From Nitrospirota bacterium (GTDB lineage: Bacteria; Nitrospirota; Thermodesulfovibrionia; Thermodesulfovibrionales; UBA6898): a stretch of DNA of 59,050 nucleotides. Made by a program: the position numbers and the translations under genes. The stretch spans positions 1 through 59,050 of the forward strand of contig JAJXTV010000022.1 of NCBI GenBank assembly GCA_021783515.1. The letters are read 5' to 3'. The notes below the pieces were generated by a model. It was not told the DNA's origin, did not search any database, and worked only from the letters and a program-made list of their open reading frames with translations. Positions 44,694-58,942 of the stretch are shown here, piece by piece; positions within the stretch are counted from its first letter, which is position 1, and every line of letters begins with the position of its first letter.

Positions 44694-45184
44694 TTCCCGG
44701 TATCCTCCTCGCGGGCGAAAAGAGGCCCCCTGCGGCCGGGGAAGACGGTTTCAATCTTCTCCCTCATCTTCCGCTGGTGGCTGCCTTCCCAGTAGACCCT
44801 GCCGCAGTCCCGGCACCGCGCGAATTCCCTCGAGGTGAGATATACGAAATCGGGGACCGACTCCCGCACCTCTTCCCTGCAGGGCGCAGGATCGAGCAGC
44901 CCGTTACAGATCATGCACCGTCCCACGGAGGCCGCCTCACGGAAATCGAGCGTATCCCTGAGCTGGGCGAGCTGCTCGAAGACATCATCATGGCGGATGA
45001 AGATGCCGTCGACCCCTTTGCGTTTGAGAAAAAGCGTGTCCCTCGTAAGTATCGTCCGCTCCTGTTCCCGCGAGATTTTCAATAGCTGCCCGTCGCTGAT
45101 GCCCCTGTGGTAGAGGACGTCGAAGCCCAGAGCCCTCAGCCACCGTGCGAGCCTGCCGAGCATCGCATCGGCGATGAATTTCAT
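44690..45184 (-). CDS. Mut7-C RNase-domain protein
   Basis: The 164-residue protein starts MKFIADAMLGRLARWLRALG, the Mut7-C (DUF82) PIN-like nuclease signature, with TILTRDTLFLKRK and a C-terminal zinc ribbon (RCMICNGLL and CRDCGRVYWEGSH). Mut7-C proteins are predicted RNases with unknown substrates. Its stop overlaps the kinase start (ATGA), so it is probably the first gene of the kinase-regulator operon. Confidence 0.88.
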   Translation of the reverse strand: MKFIADAMLGRLARWLRALGFDVLYHRGISDGQLLKISREQERTILTRDTLFLKRKGVDGIFIRHDDVFEQLAQLRDTLDFREAASVGRCMICNGLLDPAPCREEVRESVPDFVYLTSREFARCRDCGRVYWEGSHQRKMREKIETVFPGRRGPLFAREEDTGK

Positions 45185-45395
45185 ATCTCAATTATAAGAT
45201 AAAAGCAGGGAGAAAAATCTCTCGCTATAATACCATAAGAGGACCGGCGCCGGTTGCGGCAGCGGCCGGTTATCCCCCTTACCGTCTTTGCGCCCGTATT
45301 GGCGGCAAAGGCTTTCCGCCGGCAGCGGAGCGTTATCTGCGCGCTGAGGATCTTTTCGCAGCCGGGCGCGGGCGGGGCTGAAGAAGAATCGCCTC
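45185..45395. other. Intergenic region
   Basis: About 210 bases between the PIN-PhoH gene and the Mut7-C gene. It should hold the minus-strand promoter of the Mut7-C operon, and TATAAT-like sequence is present near 45194-45230, but I cannot assign clear boxes. No gene was found. Confidence 0.35.
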
Positions 45396-46664
45396 TCAGA
45401 GAAGTCGGGAGGCCTGTTCGGCCACCGAGGAGCGCGCCGTTTTGCTCAGATTGAGATAGCAAAAATTCTCCTCGTTTATAAACCTGTCGATGAGATAGGC
45501 GAGGCCGTTTGAGTGTGAGTCGAGGAACGGGTGGTCCACCTGCTCCAGGTCGCCGGTAAAGACGATCTTCGTGCCTTCGCCGCATCTCGTAATGATCGTC
45601 TTGATATCGATCGGCCTCAGCTGCTGCGCCTCGTCGACGATAAAATACCGCCTCGGCAGGGACCGGCCCCGTATATACGTCAGCGGTTCGATCTGTATCA
45701 CGCCCGAATCGATCAGATACTGATAGCTCTTATACTTCACCGAGAGATTGTCCTTGATCAGACCCTTCGGGGTCCCCACGATGATCTCGAGGTTGTCGAA
45801 GATCGGCTGCATCCAGGGGTGCAGCTTCTCCTTTATATCTCCGGGCAGAAAACCGATATCGATGCCCCCCAGGGGGACCGTGGGGCGTGCAACGAGGACC
45901 TGCTCGTAGAGCGGCGACTTTTTGGTCGTCTGGTGGAGGGCGGCGCTCAATGCGAGGAGCGTCTTCCCCGTCCCGGCCGTCCCGGTGAGGGCTACGATCT
46001 CGATTTCAGGCCTCGTCAGGGCATCGATCGCGCATTCCTGCTCCGTATTCTTCGGATAGATATTGTCGAGCGACCTGCCGCCTTTTATCTTTGACTCCTT
46101 CTCCTTCCCCTGCAGTCGGACGATGCCGGAGGCCGACTGTAAATAGCGGACCGATGCTATTTTTTTTAAAGGCCCCTTCCCCTCCAAGACCCGACCGTGC
46201 TCTTTATAGATCGACGTCTTGTCATGCTTATAGTCCTGAGATGAAATACCGAAGGATTCGGCCTTTATTCTTACCGCGGTGTCCTTCGAGACAACCGCCA
46301 CGCTGCCGCTTTTGCTCTTTTCCGCAACCTTCGCGGCAACCGAGATGATCCTGTTGTCGGGTGAGTCCTTCATCGGCAGCCTCGACCGCTCATCGGTCTC
46401 TATCCGCAGCGTCCCGCCCTTGCCGTTGGGAATCATCACACCTTTCGAAAGATCGCCCTGCCTGCCGCTGCCGTTCTTGCAGAGAGACCCGAGGAACTTG
46501 AGCGCCTGCCGGGCCGAGTAGGGTATCTCGCCGTGGCCCTTTTTCAGTTCGTCGAGTTCCTCGATCACCGAGATAGGTATCAGGATGTCGTTGTCTTCGA
46601 ACTTGAAGATGGACTTGGGGTCGTGGATGAGGACGTTTGTATCGAGTACATAGGTCTTTTTCAT
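45396..46664 (-). CDS. PIN-PhoH family ATPase (YlaK-like)
   Basis: The 422-residue protein joins an N-terminal PIN nuclease domain (KTYVLDTNVLIHDP, DNRIISVAAKVAE, residues 1-150) to a C-terminal PhoH ATPase (ALTGTAGTGKTLLALSAAL, Walker B YFIVDEAQQL, FTGDLEQVD). PhoH2-type proteins are ATP-dependent RNA helicase-nucleases. Despite the PhoH name there is no Pho box nearby. GGAG lies about 11 bases before ATG. Confidence 0.9.
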   Translation of the reverse strand: MKKTYVLDTNVLIHDPKSIFKFEDNDILIPISVIEELDELKKGHGEIPYSARQALKFLGSLCKNGSGRQGDLSKGVMIPNGKGGTLRIETDERSRLPMKDSPDNRIISVAAKVAEKSKSGSVAVVSKDTAVRIKAESFGISSQDYKHDKTSIYKEHGRVLEGKGPLKKIASVRYLQSASGIVRLQGKEKESKIKGGRSLDNIYPKNTEQECAIDALTRPEIEIVALTGTAGTGKTLLALSAALHQTTKKSPLYEQVLVARPTVPLGGIDIGFLPGDIKEKLHPWMQPIFDNLEIIVGTPKGLIKDNLSVKYKSYQYLIDSGVIQIEPLTYIRGRSLPRRYFIVDEAQQLRPIDIKTIITRCGEGTKIVFTGDLEQVDHPFLDSHSNGLAYLIDRFINEENFCYLNLSKTARSSVAEQASRLL

Positions 46665-47079
46665 TGCGTCTCCGTCTCCTTCAGTCTGCGTGATGGCACC
46701 GTGAGAACAATCATAACGCCTTCCTCAGCATCTTTCGCATGTCGGGGAAAAAAGTCGTCTGGTGCGGGAAATCGGAAAAAGGGAATAAAATTCTTGCGCG
46801 GGAAATTGACCCGGTGACGAACAGCCTGGCCTGGCCGTCCGCCTGCATTACGCATGTAGCCACACAACCATTAACCGTATTATTACAGGTAATAATTTCT
46901 TTTACAATAAAAAAACTGCCTCTTCGGTTCAGCTGTTGCGGAGCGGACCCGGCGTATTGTCCGTTTCTTCCCAGCCGGAGCCGCCTATGATAAGCTGATA
47001 CCGGCAGAGTGGGATGAGGATGACTGATCATACCCAACATGCCGAGTCATAAGAACTCCTAGCTTAGTCCTGCCGTAAC
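46665..47079. other. Intergenic region with palindrome
   Basis: I see no supported gene in these 415 bases. A perfect palindrome ATTATTAC-AG-GTAATAAT occupies 46879-46896, about 215 bases upstream of the PIN-PhoH gene. An open frame on the minus strand (46711-47040) has no family resemblance or ribosome site. Confidence 0.4.
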
Positions 47080-47114
47080 AAAAAAATCCCCCCGCACCTT
47101 CCGATGCGGGGGGA
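47080..47114 (-). terminator. rpoC terminator
   Basis: On the minus strand TCCCCCCGCA and TGCGGGGGGA form a 10-base stem followed by a seven-T run. It lies 23 bases past rpoC and ends the rpoBC operon. Confidence 0.94.
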
Positions 47115-47136
47115 CCGATGACAAAATTGGATATGC

Positions 47137-51312
<4,176 letters not shown>

Positions 51313-51313
51313 T

Positions 51314-54300
51314 CTATTCCCCTTTCTTCTTTTTCTCCAGAAGCTCTACGTCGAGTCCGAGACTCTGGAGTTCTTTTATTAATACGTGGAAAGACTCGGG
51401 CACGCCGGGCTCAAGCATCGCGTCGCCCTTGACGATCGCCTCGTACATCCTCGCCCTCCCCGTGACGTCATCGCTCTTGACGGTAAGAAATTCCTGAAGC
51501 GTATAGGCCGCTCCGTACCCTTCGAGCGCCCAGACCTCCATCTCGCCGAGCCTCTGGCCGCCGAACTGCGCCTTGCCTCCCAGCGGCTGCTGCGTGACGA
51601 GGGAATAAGGCCCGATAGACCTGGCGTGTATCTTGTCGTCGACGAGATGATGCAGCTTCAGCATGTAGGTATATCCTACCGTGATCGGCCTCTTGAACTG
51701 CTCGCCGGTCCTGCCGTCGAACAGGATGGTCTGGCCGGTTGCCGAAAAGCCGGCCTTCTTCAGCATCGCCTTGATCTCGACCTCTTTGGCGCCCTCAAAA
51801 ACCGGGGTCGCGATCGGAATTCCCTCGCGGAGCTGAGAGGCGAGCTCCAGGACCTCGCCCTTGTCGAGGTCTTCGATCTCCTTCGCAGTCTCCCTGCTCG
51901 TATCCTTGTTGCCGAACCCGGCATAGACGTCCCTGACATATTTCCGCAGGCCGTCATGGTCCTTTGCCGGGAACTTCGCGATCTGAAGGCCGAGCATCCT
52001 CGCCGCGAGACCGAGATGGGTCTCGAGTATCTGCCCGACGTTCATACGGGAAGGAACGCCGAGGGGGTTCAGCACCACATCGACCGGGGTGCCGTCCGGC
52101 AGATACGGCATGTCCTCTTCGGGGAGGACCATCGCAACGACGCCCTTGTTGCCGTGGCGACCCGCCATCTTGTCTCCGATCTGGACCTTCCGCTTCATCG
52201 CGATATAGACCTTGACGAGCTTGTTGACTCCGGGAGGGAGCTCGTCGCCCTTCCTCACCCTGTCGACCTTCTCGTCGTACTTCGCTTCGAGGTCCCTGAT
52301 GTATGCGTTCGCCTCGCCGTTGACCAACTCGATCTTCTCCTGCGCCTCCGCCTTTTCTACCTTGATCCTCATGAGGTGCTCGTCCTTGACGGCTTCGAGG
52401 TGCTTTGCCGCGATCGTCTTGCCGGCCTGGCAGATCACTTCCTTCGTCTTGGGGTTCTTGATGTCTTCGGAAGGCTTCTGCCCCAGCATCAACTCGCGGA
52501 GCTTCTTGAATTTCTCTTCCTTGACGACGGTTATCTCCTCTTCGAGGTCCCGCTGGAGCCTCTGGATATCGTCTTCTTCGATGTTCTTCGCCCTTCCGTC
52601 CTTGGCAAGGCCTTTTCTCGAGAAGATCCGCACGTCCACGATCGTCCCCTCGATTCCGGGAGGAACGTAGAGGCAGCTTTCCTTCACCTCTTCGGCCTTC
52701 TCTCCGAAGATCGCCCTGAGCAGCTTTTCCTCGGGAGTGAGCTGCGTCTCGCCCTTCGGCGTGACCTTGCCGACGAGGATGTCGCCGGGCTTCACCTCGG
52801 CGCCGATCCGTATGATGCCGCTCTCATCGAGGTCTTTCAGCGCCTCTTCCCCTACATTGGGAATATCCCGCGTAATCTCTTCCGAGCCGAGTTTCGTCTC
52901 GCGGGCCTCGACCTCGAACTCCTCGATATGGATCGAGGTGTAGACGTCCTCCTTGACGAGCCGCTCGCTCAGCAGGATCGCGTCCTCGAAGTTGTACCCG
53001 CCCCACGGCATGAACGCGACCAGCACGTTCTGCCCGAGAGCAAGCTCTCCCAGTTCGGTGGACTGCCCGTCGGCCAGAATGTCTCCCTTCTTCACCCTGT
53101 CGCCGACGGTGACGATGGGCCTTTGGTTGATGCAGGTGGCCTGGTTCGACCTCTGGAGCTTGATCAGGTTATAGATGTCGACGCCGCTTTCGCTGCCCGA
53201 CACCCGGATGACGATCCTCGATGCGTCTACGCTCTCGACTTTGCCCGCACGCTTCGCAAGCACCAGGGCGCCCGAATCTCTCGCGGCCACGTATTCCATG
53301 CCTGTGCCGACGATCGGCGCGTGCGGCTGAAGGAGAGGGACCGCCTGCCTCTGCATGTTCGAGCCCATCAGCGCCCTGTTGGCGTCGTCGTTTTCGAGAA
53401 ACGGAATGAGCGCCGCCGAGATGCCGACGACCTGTTTGGGGGAGACGTCCATATACTGGACCTCCTGGGGCGTCACCATCCTGAAATCGCCGCCTTCTCT
53501 TGCCGAGATGGATTCGCCGATAAGATTCCCTTTCTTGTCCACCGGCGACGTTGCCTCGGCGATAATGAACCGCTCGCCTTCGATCGCCGAAAAGTACTGC
53601 ACCTCCTCGGTGACCCTGCCGTTGACAACCTTGCGGTACGGGACTTCGATAAACCCGTAATCGTTCACCCTCGCATACGACGCCAGCGAGGTGATCAGTC
53701 CGATGTTCGGTCCTTCCGGGGTCTCGATCGGGCATATCCTCCCGTAGTGGGTAGGGTGCACGTCCCTGACCTCAAAACCTGCCCGCTCCCTCGTCAGACC
53801 ACCCGGCCCCAGTGCCGAGAGCCTTCTCTTGTGGGTGATCTCGGAGAGGAGGTTCGTCTGGTCCATGAACTGGCTGAGCTGGCTGGAGCCGAAGAACTCT
53901 TTCACCGCCGCCATGACCGGCTTCGAATTGATGAGATCGTGCGGCATCGCCGTCTCGAGCTCGGTAAGGGTCATTTTTTCCTTGATCGCCCTCTCCATCC
54001 GGACGAGGCCGATCCTGAACTGGTTTTCAAGAAGCTCGCCGATTCCTCTGATCCTCCTGTTGCCGAGGTGGTCGATGTCGTCGACCTCCCCTTTGCCGGT
54101 CCTCAGGCTCAGGATATACCGCACGATCTCAATAATGTCCTTGTCGGTGAGGACCTTCGTTTCGAGCCCGACGTCCAGCCCCAGCCTCTTGTTGAGCTTG
54201 AGCCTGCCGACCGGAGAAAGGTCGTAACGCTTCGGGTCGAAGAAGAGCCCGTTGAAGAGGTCCCTCGCCGCCCTGATCGTCGGCGGCTCTCCGGGCCTCA

Positions 54301-55417
54301 GTTTTTTGTAGATCTCGATAAGCGCCTCGTCCTGCGTGCCTACCTTGTCCGTCAGGAGGGTGTCGCGCAGCGAAGAGAGATAATGCACGTTATCGATATA
54401 CAGCAGGTTCAGCGTCTCTATTTTCAGGGCAAGGACCTTGTTGAAGGCGTCTTCCGTAAGTATCTCGTTGCCCTCGAGGATGACCTCTCCGGTCCCGGGA
54501 TCGATAATGTCCTTCAGCGTGATCCTTCCGATGATCTCATCTTTGGCGATGCGAATCGTCTTGATCCCTGCTGCCTCCATCTTCTTAATGGCGACCTTAG
54601 TGATCTTGCCCCCCTCCTTCACGATCACTTCTTTCGTGCCGGGCGCCACAATGTTCTTCGCAGTCTTATATCCGACGAGGACATCGCTTACGACGATAGC
54701 AAAATCGTTGCTGCCGTTTATGACAATCGTATCGACGGGATAGAAGGTCTTCAGCAGGTCCTCGTTCGAATACCCGAGGGCCTTCATCACGATCGTAGCG
54801 GGAAGCTTCTTTCTTCTGTCGATCCGGACATAGAGAATATCTTTTGTGTCGAATTCGAAATCGAGCCAGGAACCACGGGAGGGGATGACCCTCGCCGAAT
54901 ACAGGAGCCGGCCGCTCGCATGGGTCTTGCCCTTGTCGTGGCTGAAGAAGACGCCGGGGGAACGGTGCAGCTGACTTACCACGACTCGCTCGGTCCCGTT
55001 GACAATAAAGGTGCCGGTGTCCGTCATCATCGGCATTTCGCCGATGTAGACTTCCTGCTCTCTGGATTCCTTCAGTTTCTTCTTTTCATCGGACTCCATT
55101 TCGAAGAGGTTGAGTTTGACGCTGATCTTGATCGGCGCCGCGAAGGTAGTGCCCTTCTGGAGGCATTCCCTCACCGAGAACTTAGGCTCCCCGACGGTGT
55201 ACCCGACAAACTCGATCTCGGCGGTCTCATTGTAGTCCGTGATAGGGAAGACGCTGAGAAAGGCTGACTGGAGGCCGATCTCCTCCCGCTTTCCGATCGC
55301 AACGTCGCTCTGCAGAAACTTGTCGAAGGACCTTTTCTGTATCTCGATAAGGTTCGGCACTTCGAGAAACTGAGGCACCTTCCCAAAATCCAATCTCTTT
55401 CTTAGCACCCTTGCCAT
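51314..55417 (-). CDS. rpoB: RNA polymerase beta subunit
   Basis: About 1367 residues. [20 protein letters not shown] marks the rifampicin region and [15 protein letters not shown] the catalytic part near the C-terminus. The frame opens at 55444, but ATG 55417 ([13 protein letters not shown]) follows AAGGAGATAT and is the start. It ends one base before the rpoC ATG region. The rifampicin region reads as wild-type ([19 protein letters not shown]). Confidence 0.97.
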   Translation of the reverse strand: MARVLRKRLDFGKVPQFLEVPNLIEIQKRSFDKFLQSDVAIGKREEIGLQSAFLSVFPITDYNETAEIEFVGYTVGEPKFSVRECLQKGTTFAAPIKISVKLNLFEMESDEKKKLKESREQEVYIGEMPMMTDTGTFIVNGTERVVVSQLHRSPGVFFSHDKGKTHASGRLLYSARVIPSRGSWLDFEFDTKDILYVRIDRRKKLPATIVMKALGYSNEDLLKTFYPVDTIVINGSNDFAIVVSDVLVGYKTAKNIVAPGTKEVIVKEGGKITKVAIKKMEAAGIKTIRIAKDEIIGRITLKDIIDPGTGEVILEGNEILTEDAFNKVLALKIETLNLLYIDNVHYLSSLRDTLLTDKVGTQDEALIEIYKKLRPGEPPTIRAARDLFNGLFFDPKRYDLSPVGRLKLNKRLGLDVGLETKVLTDKDIIEIVRYILSLRTGKGEVDDIDHLGNRRIRGIGELLENQFRIGLVRMERAIKEKMTLTELETAMPHDLINSKPVMAAVKEFFGSSQLSQFMDQTNLLSEITHKRRLSALGPGGLTRERAGFEVRDVHPTHYGRICPIETPEGPNIGLITSLASYARVNDYGFIEVPYRKVVNGRVTEEVQYFSAIEGERFIIAEATSPVDKKGNLIGESISAREGGDFRMVTPQEVQYMDVSPKQVVGISAALIPFLENDDANRALMGSNMQRQAVPLLQPHAPIVGTGMEYVAARDSGALVLAKRAGKVESVDASRIVIRVSGSESGVDIYNLIKLQRSNQATCINQRPIVTVGDRVKKGDILADGQSTELGELALGQNVLVAFMPWGGYNFEDAILLSERLVKEDVYTSIHIEEFEVEARETKLGSEEITRDIPNVGEEALKDLDESGIIRIGAEVKPGDILVGKVTPKGETQLTPEEKLLRAIFGEKAEEVKESCLYVPPGIEGTIVDVRIFSRKGLAKDGRAKNIEEDDIQRLQRDLEEEITVVKEEKFKKLRELMLGQKPSEDIKNPKTKEVICQAGKTIAAKHLEAVKDEHLMRIKVEKAEAQEKIELVNGEANAYIRDLEAKYDEKVDRVRKGDELPPGVNKLVKVYIAMKRKVQIGDKMAGRHGNKGVVAMVLPEEDMPYLPDGTPVDVVLNPLGVPSRMNVGQILETHLGLAARMLGLQIAKFPAKDHDGLRKYVRDVYAGFGNKDTSRETAKEIEDLDKGEVLELASQLREGIPIATPVFEGAKEVEIKAMLKKAGFSATGQTILFDGRTGEQFKRPITVGYTYMLKLHHLVDDKIHARSIGPYSLVTQQPLGGKAQFGGQRLGEMEVWALEGYGAAYTLQEFLTVKSDDVTGRARMYEAIVKGDAMLEPGVPESFHVLIKELQSLGLDVELLEKKKKGE

Positions 55418-55444
55418 ATATCTCCTTCTCCGATTAAAAAGCAA

Positions 55445-55480
55445 AGGTAGAGGTACGGGGCTTCCGCCCCGCCCTCTACC
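55445..55480 (-). terminator. rplL-rpoB attenuator hairpin
   Basis: GGTAGAGG and CCTCTACC flank GGGGC-ttcc-GCCCC, a two-part stem covering most of the rplL-rpoB gap. No T-run follows. It is placed like the partial terminator that sets ribosomal-protein against polymerase expression. Confidence 0.7.
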
Positions 55481-55505
55481 TGATTCTATACATTTAGCAC
55501 AATTT

Positions 55506-55886
55506 CTACTTTACTTCTACCGTCGCTCCCTGCTCCTCCAGCTTCACCTTCATGGAGGCGGCCTCTTCCTTCGATACGCCGGTCTTCACCGGCTTGGGAG
55601 CGCCGTCAACAAGGTCCTTCGCCTCTTTCAGGCCGAGGCCGGTCAGTTCCCTGACGACCTTGATCACCTGGATCTTCTTGTCCCCGGCGCCGGTGAGAAC
55701 GACGTCGAAACTCGTCTTCTCCTCGGCGGCCGGCGCGGCGGCGGCAGCCCCTCCGACGGCAGCAACCGCAACCGGCGCGGCGGCGGTGACCCCGTACCTT
55801 TCTTCGAACTCCTTCACGAATTTCGACATATCGAGAATCGTCATATTATCGATAAACTCAAAAACCTCTTCCTTGCTGATAGCCAT
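55506..55886 (-). CDS. rplL: Ribosomal protein L7/L12
   Basis: The 126-residue protein has an N-terminal dimer helix region ([20 protein letters not shown]), an Ala-rich hinge and the C-terminal domain ([29 protein letters not shown]). It forms the ribosome stalk with L10, encoded just upstream. Confidence 0.97.
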   Translation of the reverse strand: MAISKEEVFEFIDNMTILDMSKFVKEFEERYGVTAAAPVAVAAVGGAAAAAPAAEEKTSFDVVLTGAGDKKIQVIKVVRELTGLGLKEAKDLVDGAPKPVKTGVSKEEAASMKVKLEEQGATVEVK

Positions 55887-55928
55887 CTAATGAAACCTCC
55901 TTTTATTTCTCAACTTTTTATTTGCCGG

Positions 55929-56447
55929 TTATTCACTTTTCGTATTCTGCAGCGCCTGCATCGCGTAGGCGAAGCTGGTGACCGTGGCCGACAGCGCCCC
56001 TGCCATCTTGGACGTCGGAGCCTGGAAGGCACCGGCCATCATCGAGAGCAGGACCTCACGCGAGGGCAGGTCGGCAATCTCCTTCACCTCGGCAGGCTCG
56101 CAGAGTCTGCCTTCAACGACCGCGCCCCTCACCTGGATCTTCTCGTTCGTCTTCGCAAATTCGAGCACCTTCTTGACGACGAGCACAGGGTCGTCATACC
56201 CGATGGCGACGCCGATGGGGCCCTTGAAGACACGTTCCGCCGCCGCGACTCCCGTCTCCTTCGACGCGATCTTGGCAAGCGTGTTCTTCACGACGCGATA
56301 ATCCAAGGAGGACTTCTTGAGCAGCCTTCTCAGTTCCGTAAGCTCGGCAACGGTCATTCCCTTATAATCGGTAAAGACCACCGCTTTCGCCCTCGAAAAC
56401 TTTTCTTTCAGGTCGGCTATTACCTGTCCTTTTTCTTCCTTATTCAG
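55929..56447 (-). CDS. rplJ: Ribosomal protein L10 with CTG start
   Basis: The 173-residue L10 (NKEEKGQVIADLKEKFSRAK, then VFTDYKGMTVAEL) is the stalk base that binds L7/L12. No ATG, GTG or TTG occurs at the expected N-terminus. The only codon placed 6 bases behind the perfect ribosome site GGAGG is CTG at 56447. The frame continues upstream to an ATG at 56543 but would then run through the leader RNA. CTG initiation is therefore likely; a sequencing change is the alternative. Confidence 0.9.
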   Translation of the reverse strand: MNKEEKGQVIADLKEKFSRAKAVVFTDYKGMTVAELTELRRLLKKSSLDYRVVKNTLAKIASKETGVAAAERVFKGPIGVAIGYDDPVLVVKKVLEFAKTNEKIQVRGAVVEGRLCEPAEVKEIADLPSREVLLSMMAGAFQAPTSKMAGALSATVTSFAYAMQALQNTKSE

Positions 56448-56454
56448 TGTAGAC

Positions 56455-56700
56455 CTCCTTTCCCAGAGACCCAGGCAGGCGAACTGATGTAGGTCGGGAA
56501 GATGCGGACAGGGTCTCTTGCGGGATCCCCTCATCTGCACCACGACACTTTTCCGTTCTTCTCTCCGTCATACACAGACGGACTCTGCTTAGCCTCGGTA
56601 GGCTCGCCCCTTCCCGCTTCCCCCGAAATGCCCGGCGGAGGCAGTCAGGCCGATTTAAGCCGCTGCTCCTACTGTCTCTGACTAATATAAAGCGAACTCC
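56455..56700 (-). promoter_or_regulatory. L10-type ribosomal leader
   Basis: About 250 bases between rplA and rplJ hold GC-rich foldable sequence with the minus-strand core GCCTACCGAGGC (plus coordinates 56592-56603), resembling the conserved core of L10 leader RNAs. L10 or the L10-L12 complex probably represses rplJL from here. Exact pairing was not modelled. Confidence 0.6.
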
Positions 56701-56714
56701 TGTTCGGTTATTAA

Positions 56715-57407
56715 TTACTTGCCCGCGCTGACCGAATTCGGGTCAACCCTGAGCCCTGGTCCCATCGTGGACGAAATGCTCAGCTTCTTAAGATATTTGC
56801 CCTTGCTCGTAGACGGCTTCGCCTTGCTCACCGAATCGATGATCGCCCGGGCATTGTCGAGGAGCTTCTGCTCGTCGAACGACACCTTGCCGATCGGGAC
56901 GTGGACGACACCGGCCTTCTCGGCCTTGTATTCCACTTTGCCGGCCTTGATCTCCTTGACCGCCTTTGCCACATCGAACGTGACCGTGCCCAGTTTCGGG
57001 TTCGGCATAAGCCCTCTCGGTCCGAGTATCTTGCCGAGTTTTCCGACGGTGCCCATGACATCGGGGGTCGCCACGACCTTGTCGAAATCGAGCCAGCCCT
57101 TCGTGATCTTCTCGACCATGTCTTCGGCCCCGATAAAATCGGCGCCCGCGTCCCGCGCCTCTTTCTCTTTCTCGCCTTTTGCAAACACCAGCACCCTCAC
57201 GCTCTTCCCGGTCCCGTGGGGAAGGACGACCGTCCCCCTCACCATCTGGTCCGACTTTCTCGGGTCGACTCCGAGATTAAACGCAAGGTCTACGGTCTCG
57301 TCGAACTTCGTGTACTTCAGTTTCTTCACCAGTCCTATCGCCTCTTCGAGCGAATATTCCTTGGCCGGCTCAACCTGCTCGTTTGCGGCCTTCATCTTCT
57401 TGCCCAT
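56715..57407 (-). CDS. rplA: Ribosomal protein L1
   Basis: The 230-residue protein has the L1 features [27 protein letters not shown] and [15 protein letters not shown]. It binds 23S rRNA and usually represses the rplKA mRNA. It lies 12 bases after rplK. Confidence 0.97.
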   Translation of the reverse strand: MGKKMKAANEQVEPAKEYSLEEAIGLVKKLKYTKFDETVDLAFNLGVDPRKSDQMVRGTVVLPHGTGKSVRVLVFAKGEKEKEARDAGADFIGAEDMVEKITKGWLDFDKVVATPDVMGTVGKLGKILGPRGLMPNPKLGTVTFDVAKAVKEIKAGKVEYKAEKAGVVHVPIGKVSFDEQKLLDNARAIIDSVSKAKPSTSKGKYLKKLSISSTMGPGLRVDPNSVSAGK

Positions 57408-57419
57408 CGTCTGCCTCCT

Positions 57420-57848
57420 CTAGTCGGTCACCTCAACGCCCATGCTCCGTGCGGTCCCGGCGATGATCCTCATCCCTTCTTCCGCGGAATATGCGTTGAG
57501 GTCCGTAAGCTTCGTCTGCGCGATCTCTTTCAGCTGCGCGGTCGTGATCTTCCCGACCTTGTCCTTGTTCGGAATGCTCGACCCCTTGATGATCCCGGCA
57601 GCCTTCTTGAGAAGTTCCGAGGCCGGCGGGGTCTTCGTTATAAACGTGAACGACCTGTCGGCGTAGATCGTCATGACGACCGGGATGATCGTGTCGCCAA
57701 GGGCCTGGGTCTGCGCATTAAACGCCTTGCAGAACTCCATGATATTGACGCCGTGCGGGCCGAGTGCCGGACCGATCGGGGGCGCAGGGGTCGCCTTCCC
57801 TGCGGATATCTGGAGTTTCACCTGGGCGACCATAGGTTTCTTAGCCAT
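57420..57848 (-). CDS. rplK: Ribosomal protein L11
   Basis: The 142-residue protein has the proline-rich N-terminal motif [20 protein letters not shown], the thiostrepton-site region, and FNAQTQ. It binds the GTPase-centre rRNA. It follows nusG by about 35 bases. Confidence 0.97.
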   Translation of the reverse strand: MAKKPMVAQVKLQISAGKATPAPPIGPALGPHGVNIMEFCKAFNAQTQALGDTIIPVVMTIYADRSFTFITKTPPASELLKKAAGIIKGSSIPNKDKVGKITTAQLKEIAQTKLTDLNAYSAEEGMRIIAGTARSMGVEVTD

Positions 57849-57883
57849 TTTCTCTGTCCTCCTGCCTTATTTCAAACTACAAT

Positions 57884-58408
57884 TCAGTTCTTTTCCACCT
57901 GGAAAAAATTGAGCTCCACAGGCGTCTGTCTCCCGAAGATACTCACCATGACGCGGAGCCTGCCGTGGTCCATGTCCACGTCCTCGACAAACCCGTTGAA
58001 GTTGCTGAACGGTCCGTCCGTAATCCTGACGTTGTCCCCCTTCTGGTATTGGGTCTTCACCTGCGGCACGGGTCCCTTTTCGACCTGCTGCATGATGATC
58101 TCGACTTCCTCTTCGGGGATCGCCACCGGTTTCTTGCCGCCCACAAAGCCGGTCACCCTCGGGATGTTCTTCACCATGTGCCATGTCTCGTCATCAAGCT
58201 CCATCTCGACGAGAATATATCCGGGATAAAACTTCTTGTCGCTTTCCCTCTTCTTGCCGGCCCTCAGCTCCACGACGCGCTCGGTCGGGATAAGGACCCT
58301 TGCGATCCTCTCATGAAGGCCGAGGGACTCGACTTTCTCCTCGATGGAAAGCCTCACCTTCTCCTCGAACCCCGAATACGTATGCACTACATACCAGTTT
58401 TTTCCCAT
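57884..58408 (-). CDS. nusG: NusG transcription factor
   Basis: The 174-residue protein has an NGN domain (KNWYVVHTYSGFEEKVRLSI, PGYILVEMELDDETWHMVKN) and a C-terminal KOW domain (YQKGDNVRITDGPFSNFNG). NusG speeds elongation, links RNA polymerase to Rho or the ribosome. It follows secE by four bases, the usual secE-nusG pair. Confidence 0.97.
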   Translation of the reverse strand: MGKNWYVVHTYSGFEEKVRLSIEEKVESLGLHERIARVLIPTERVVELRAGKKRESDKKFYPGYILVEMELDDETWHMVKNIPRVTGFVGGKKPVAIPEEEVEIIMQQVEKGPVPQVKTQYQKGDNVRITDGPFSNFNGFVEDVDMDHGRLRVMVSIFGRQTPVELNFFQVEKN

Positions 58409-58412
58409 TGTC

Positions 58413-58598
58413 CTACCTTATCGCCAGTCCGATCAGCTTGGTAAGGCTCACGTCGACCATGCCGAGAAATATTGAAATGACGACCACGGTAACGATCACC
58501 ACCCAGGTCGAGCCGATCAGCTCTTCCCTTCCCGGATAGACGACTTTCTTCGTCTCGACCTTGACTTCCCTGAAAAACTGCTTCATCTTCTCTATCAT
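58413..58598 (-). CDS. secE: SecE translocase subunit
   Basis: The 61-residue protein has the cytoplasmic amphipathic part (FFREVKVETKKVVYPGREEL) and one membrane helix (STWVVIVTVVVISIFLGMVD), matching the short single-helix SecE of most bacteria. It forms SecYEG. Confidence 0.94.
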   Translation of the reverse strand: MIEKMKQFFREVKVETKKVVYPGREELIGSTWVVIVTVVVISIFLGMVDVSLTKLIGLAIR

Positions 58599-58617
58599 TC
58601 ACCCGCCCTCATTCATA

Positions 58618-58694
58618 TGGCAGGCCAGGAGGGATTTGAACCCCCAACCCTCGGATTTGGAGTCCGATGCTCTAGCCGTTAGAGCTACTGGCCT
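58618..58694 (-). tRNA. trnW: tRNA-Trp (CCA anticodon)
   Basis: A full cloverleaf is visible: acceptor AGGCCAG with CTGGCCT, anticodon loop CTCCAAA with anticodon CCA, and T-loop GTTCAAATC. G is the discriminator and the 3' CCA is encoded (58618-58620). It lies between rpmG and secE, the classic position. Confidence 0.95.
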
Positions 58695-58789
58695 ACATGC
58701 CTGGTTAAAAGCAAAAAGCGGCCGGTGAAATGCACACATATCACACGCGTGCATTTTCGCAGCCTTTCACCTTCCACTTCTCACTATTG

Positions 58790-58942
58790 TTACGCCTTTG
58801 TCTCTTTATGCGCCGTATGCTTCGAGCACTGTCTGCAGAACTTCTTCCGCTGAAGCTTGTCGGTCGTATTCTTCTTGTTCTTCATGGTCGAGTAGTTCTT
58901 GCTCTTGCACTCGGTGCACTGGAAAAGGATGATGTCTCTCAT
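58790..58942 (-). CDS. rpmG: Ribosomal protein L33
   Basis: The 50-residue protein has two zinc-binding pairs, [10 protein letters not shown] and FCRQCSKHT, so it is the zinc (C+) form. It starts MRDIILFQ and its ATG overlaps the tuf stop (ATGA). tuf-rpmG-trnW-secE is a common order. Confidence 0.94.
   Translation of the reverse strand: MRDIILFQCTECKSKNYSTMKNKKNTTDKLQRKKFCRQCSKHTAHKETKA

Noticed and set aside
46711-47040. A 109-codon minus-strand frame in the rpoC-PhoH gap
   Set aside because: No ribosome site, no recognisable domain and a composition like random GC-rich DNA.
51386-55267. A 1293-codon open frame on the plus strand opposite rpoB
   Set aside because: It is the antisense shadow of rpoB in GC-rich DNA; the translation is full of Arg, His and Asp with no known domain and rpoB itself is certain.
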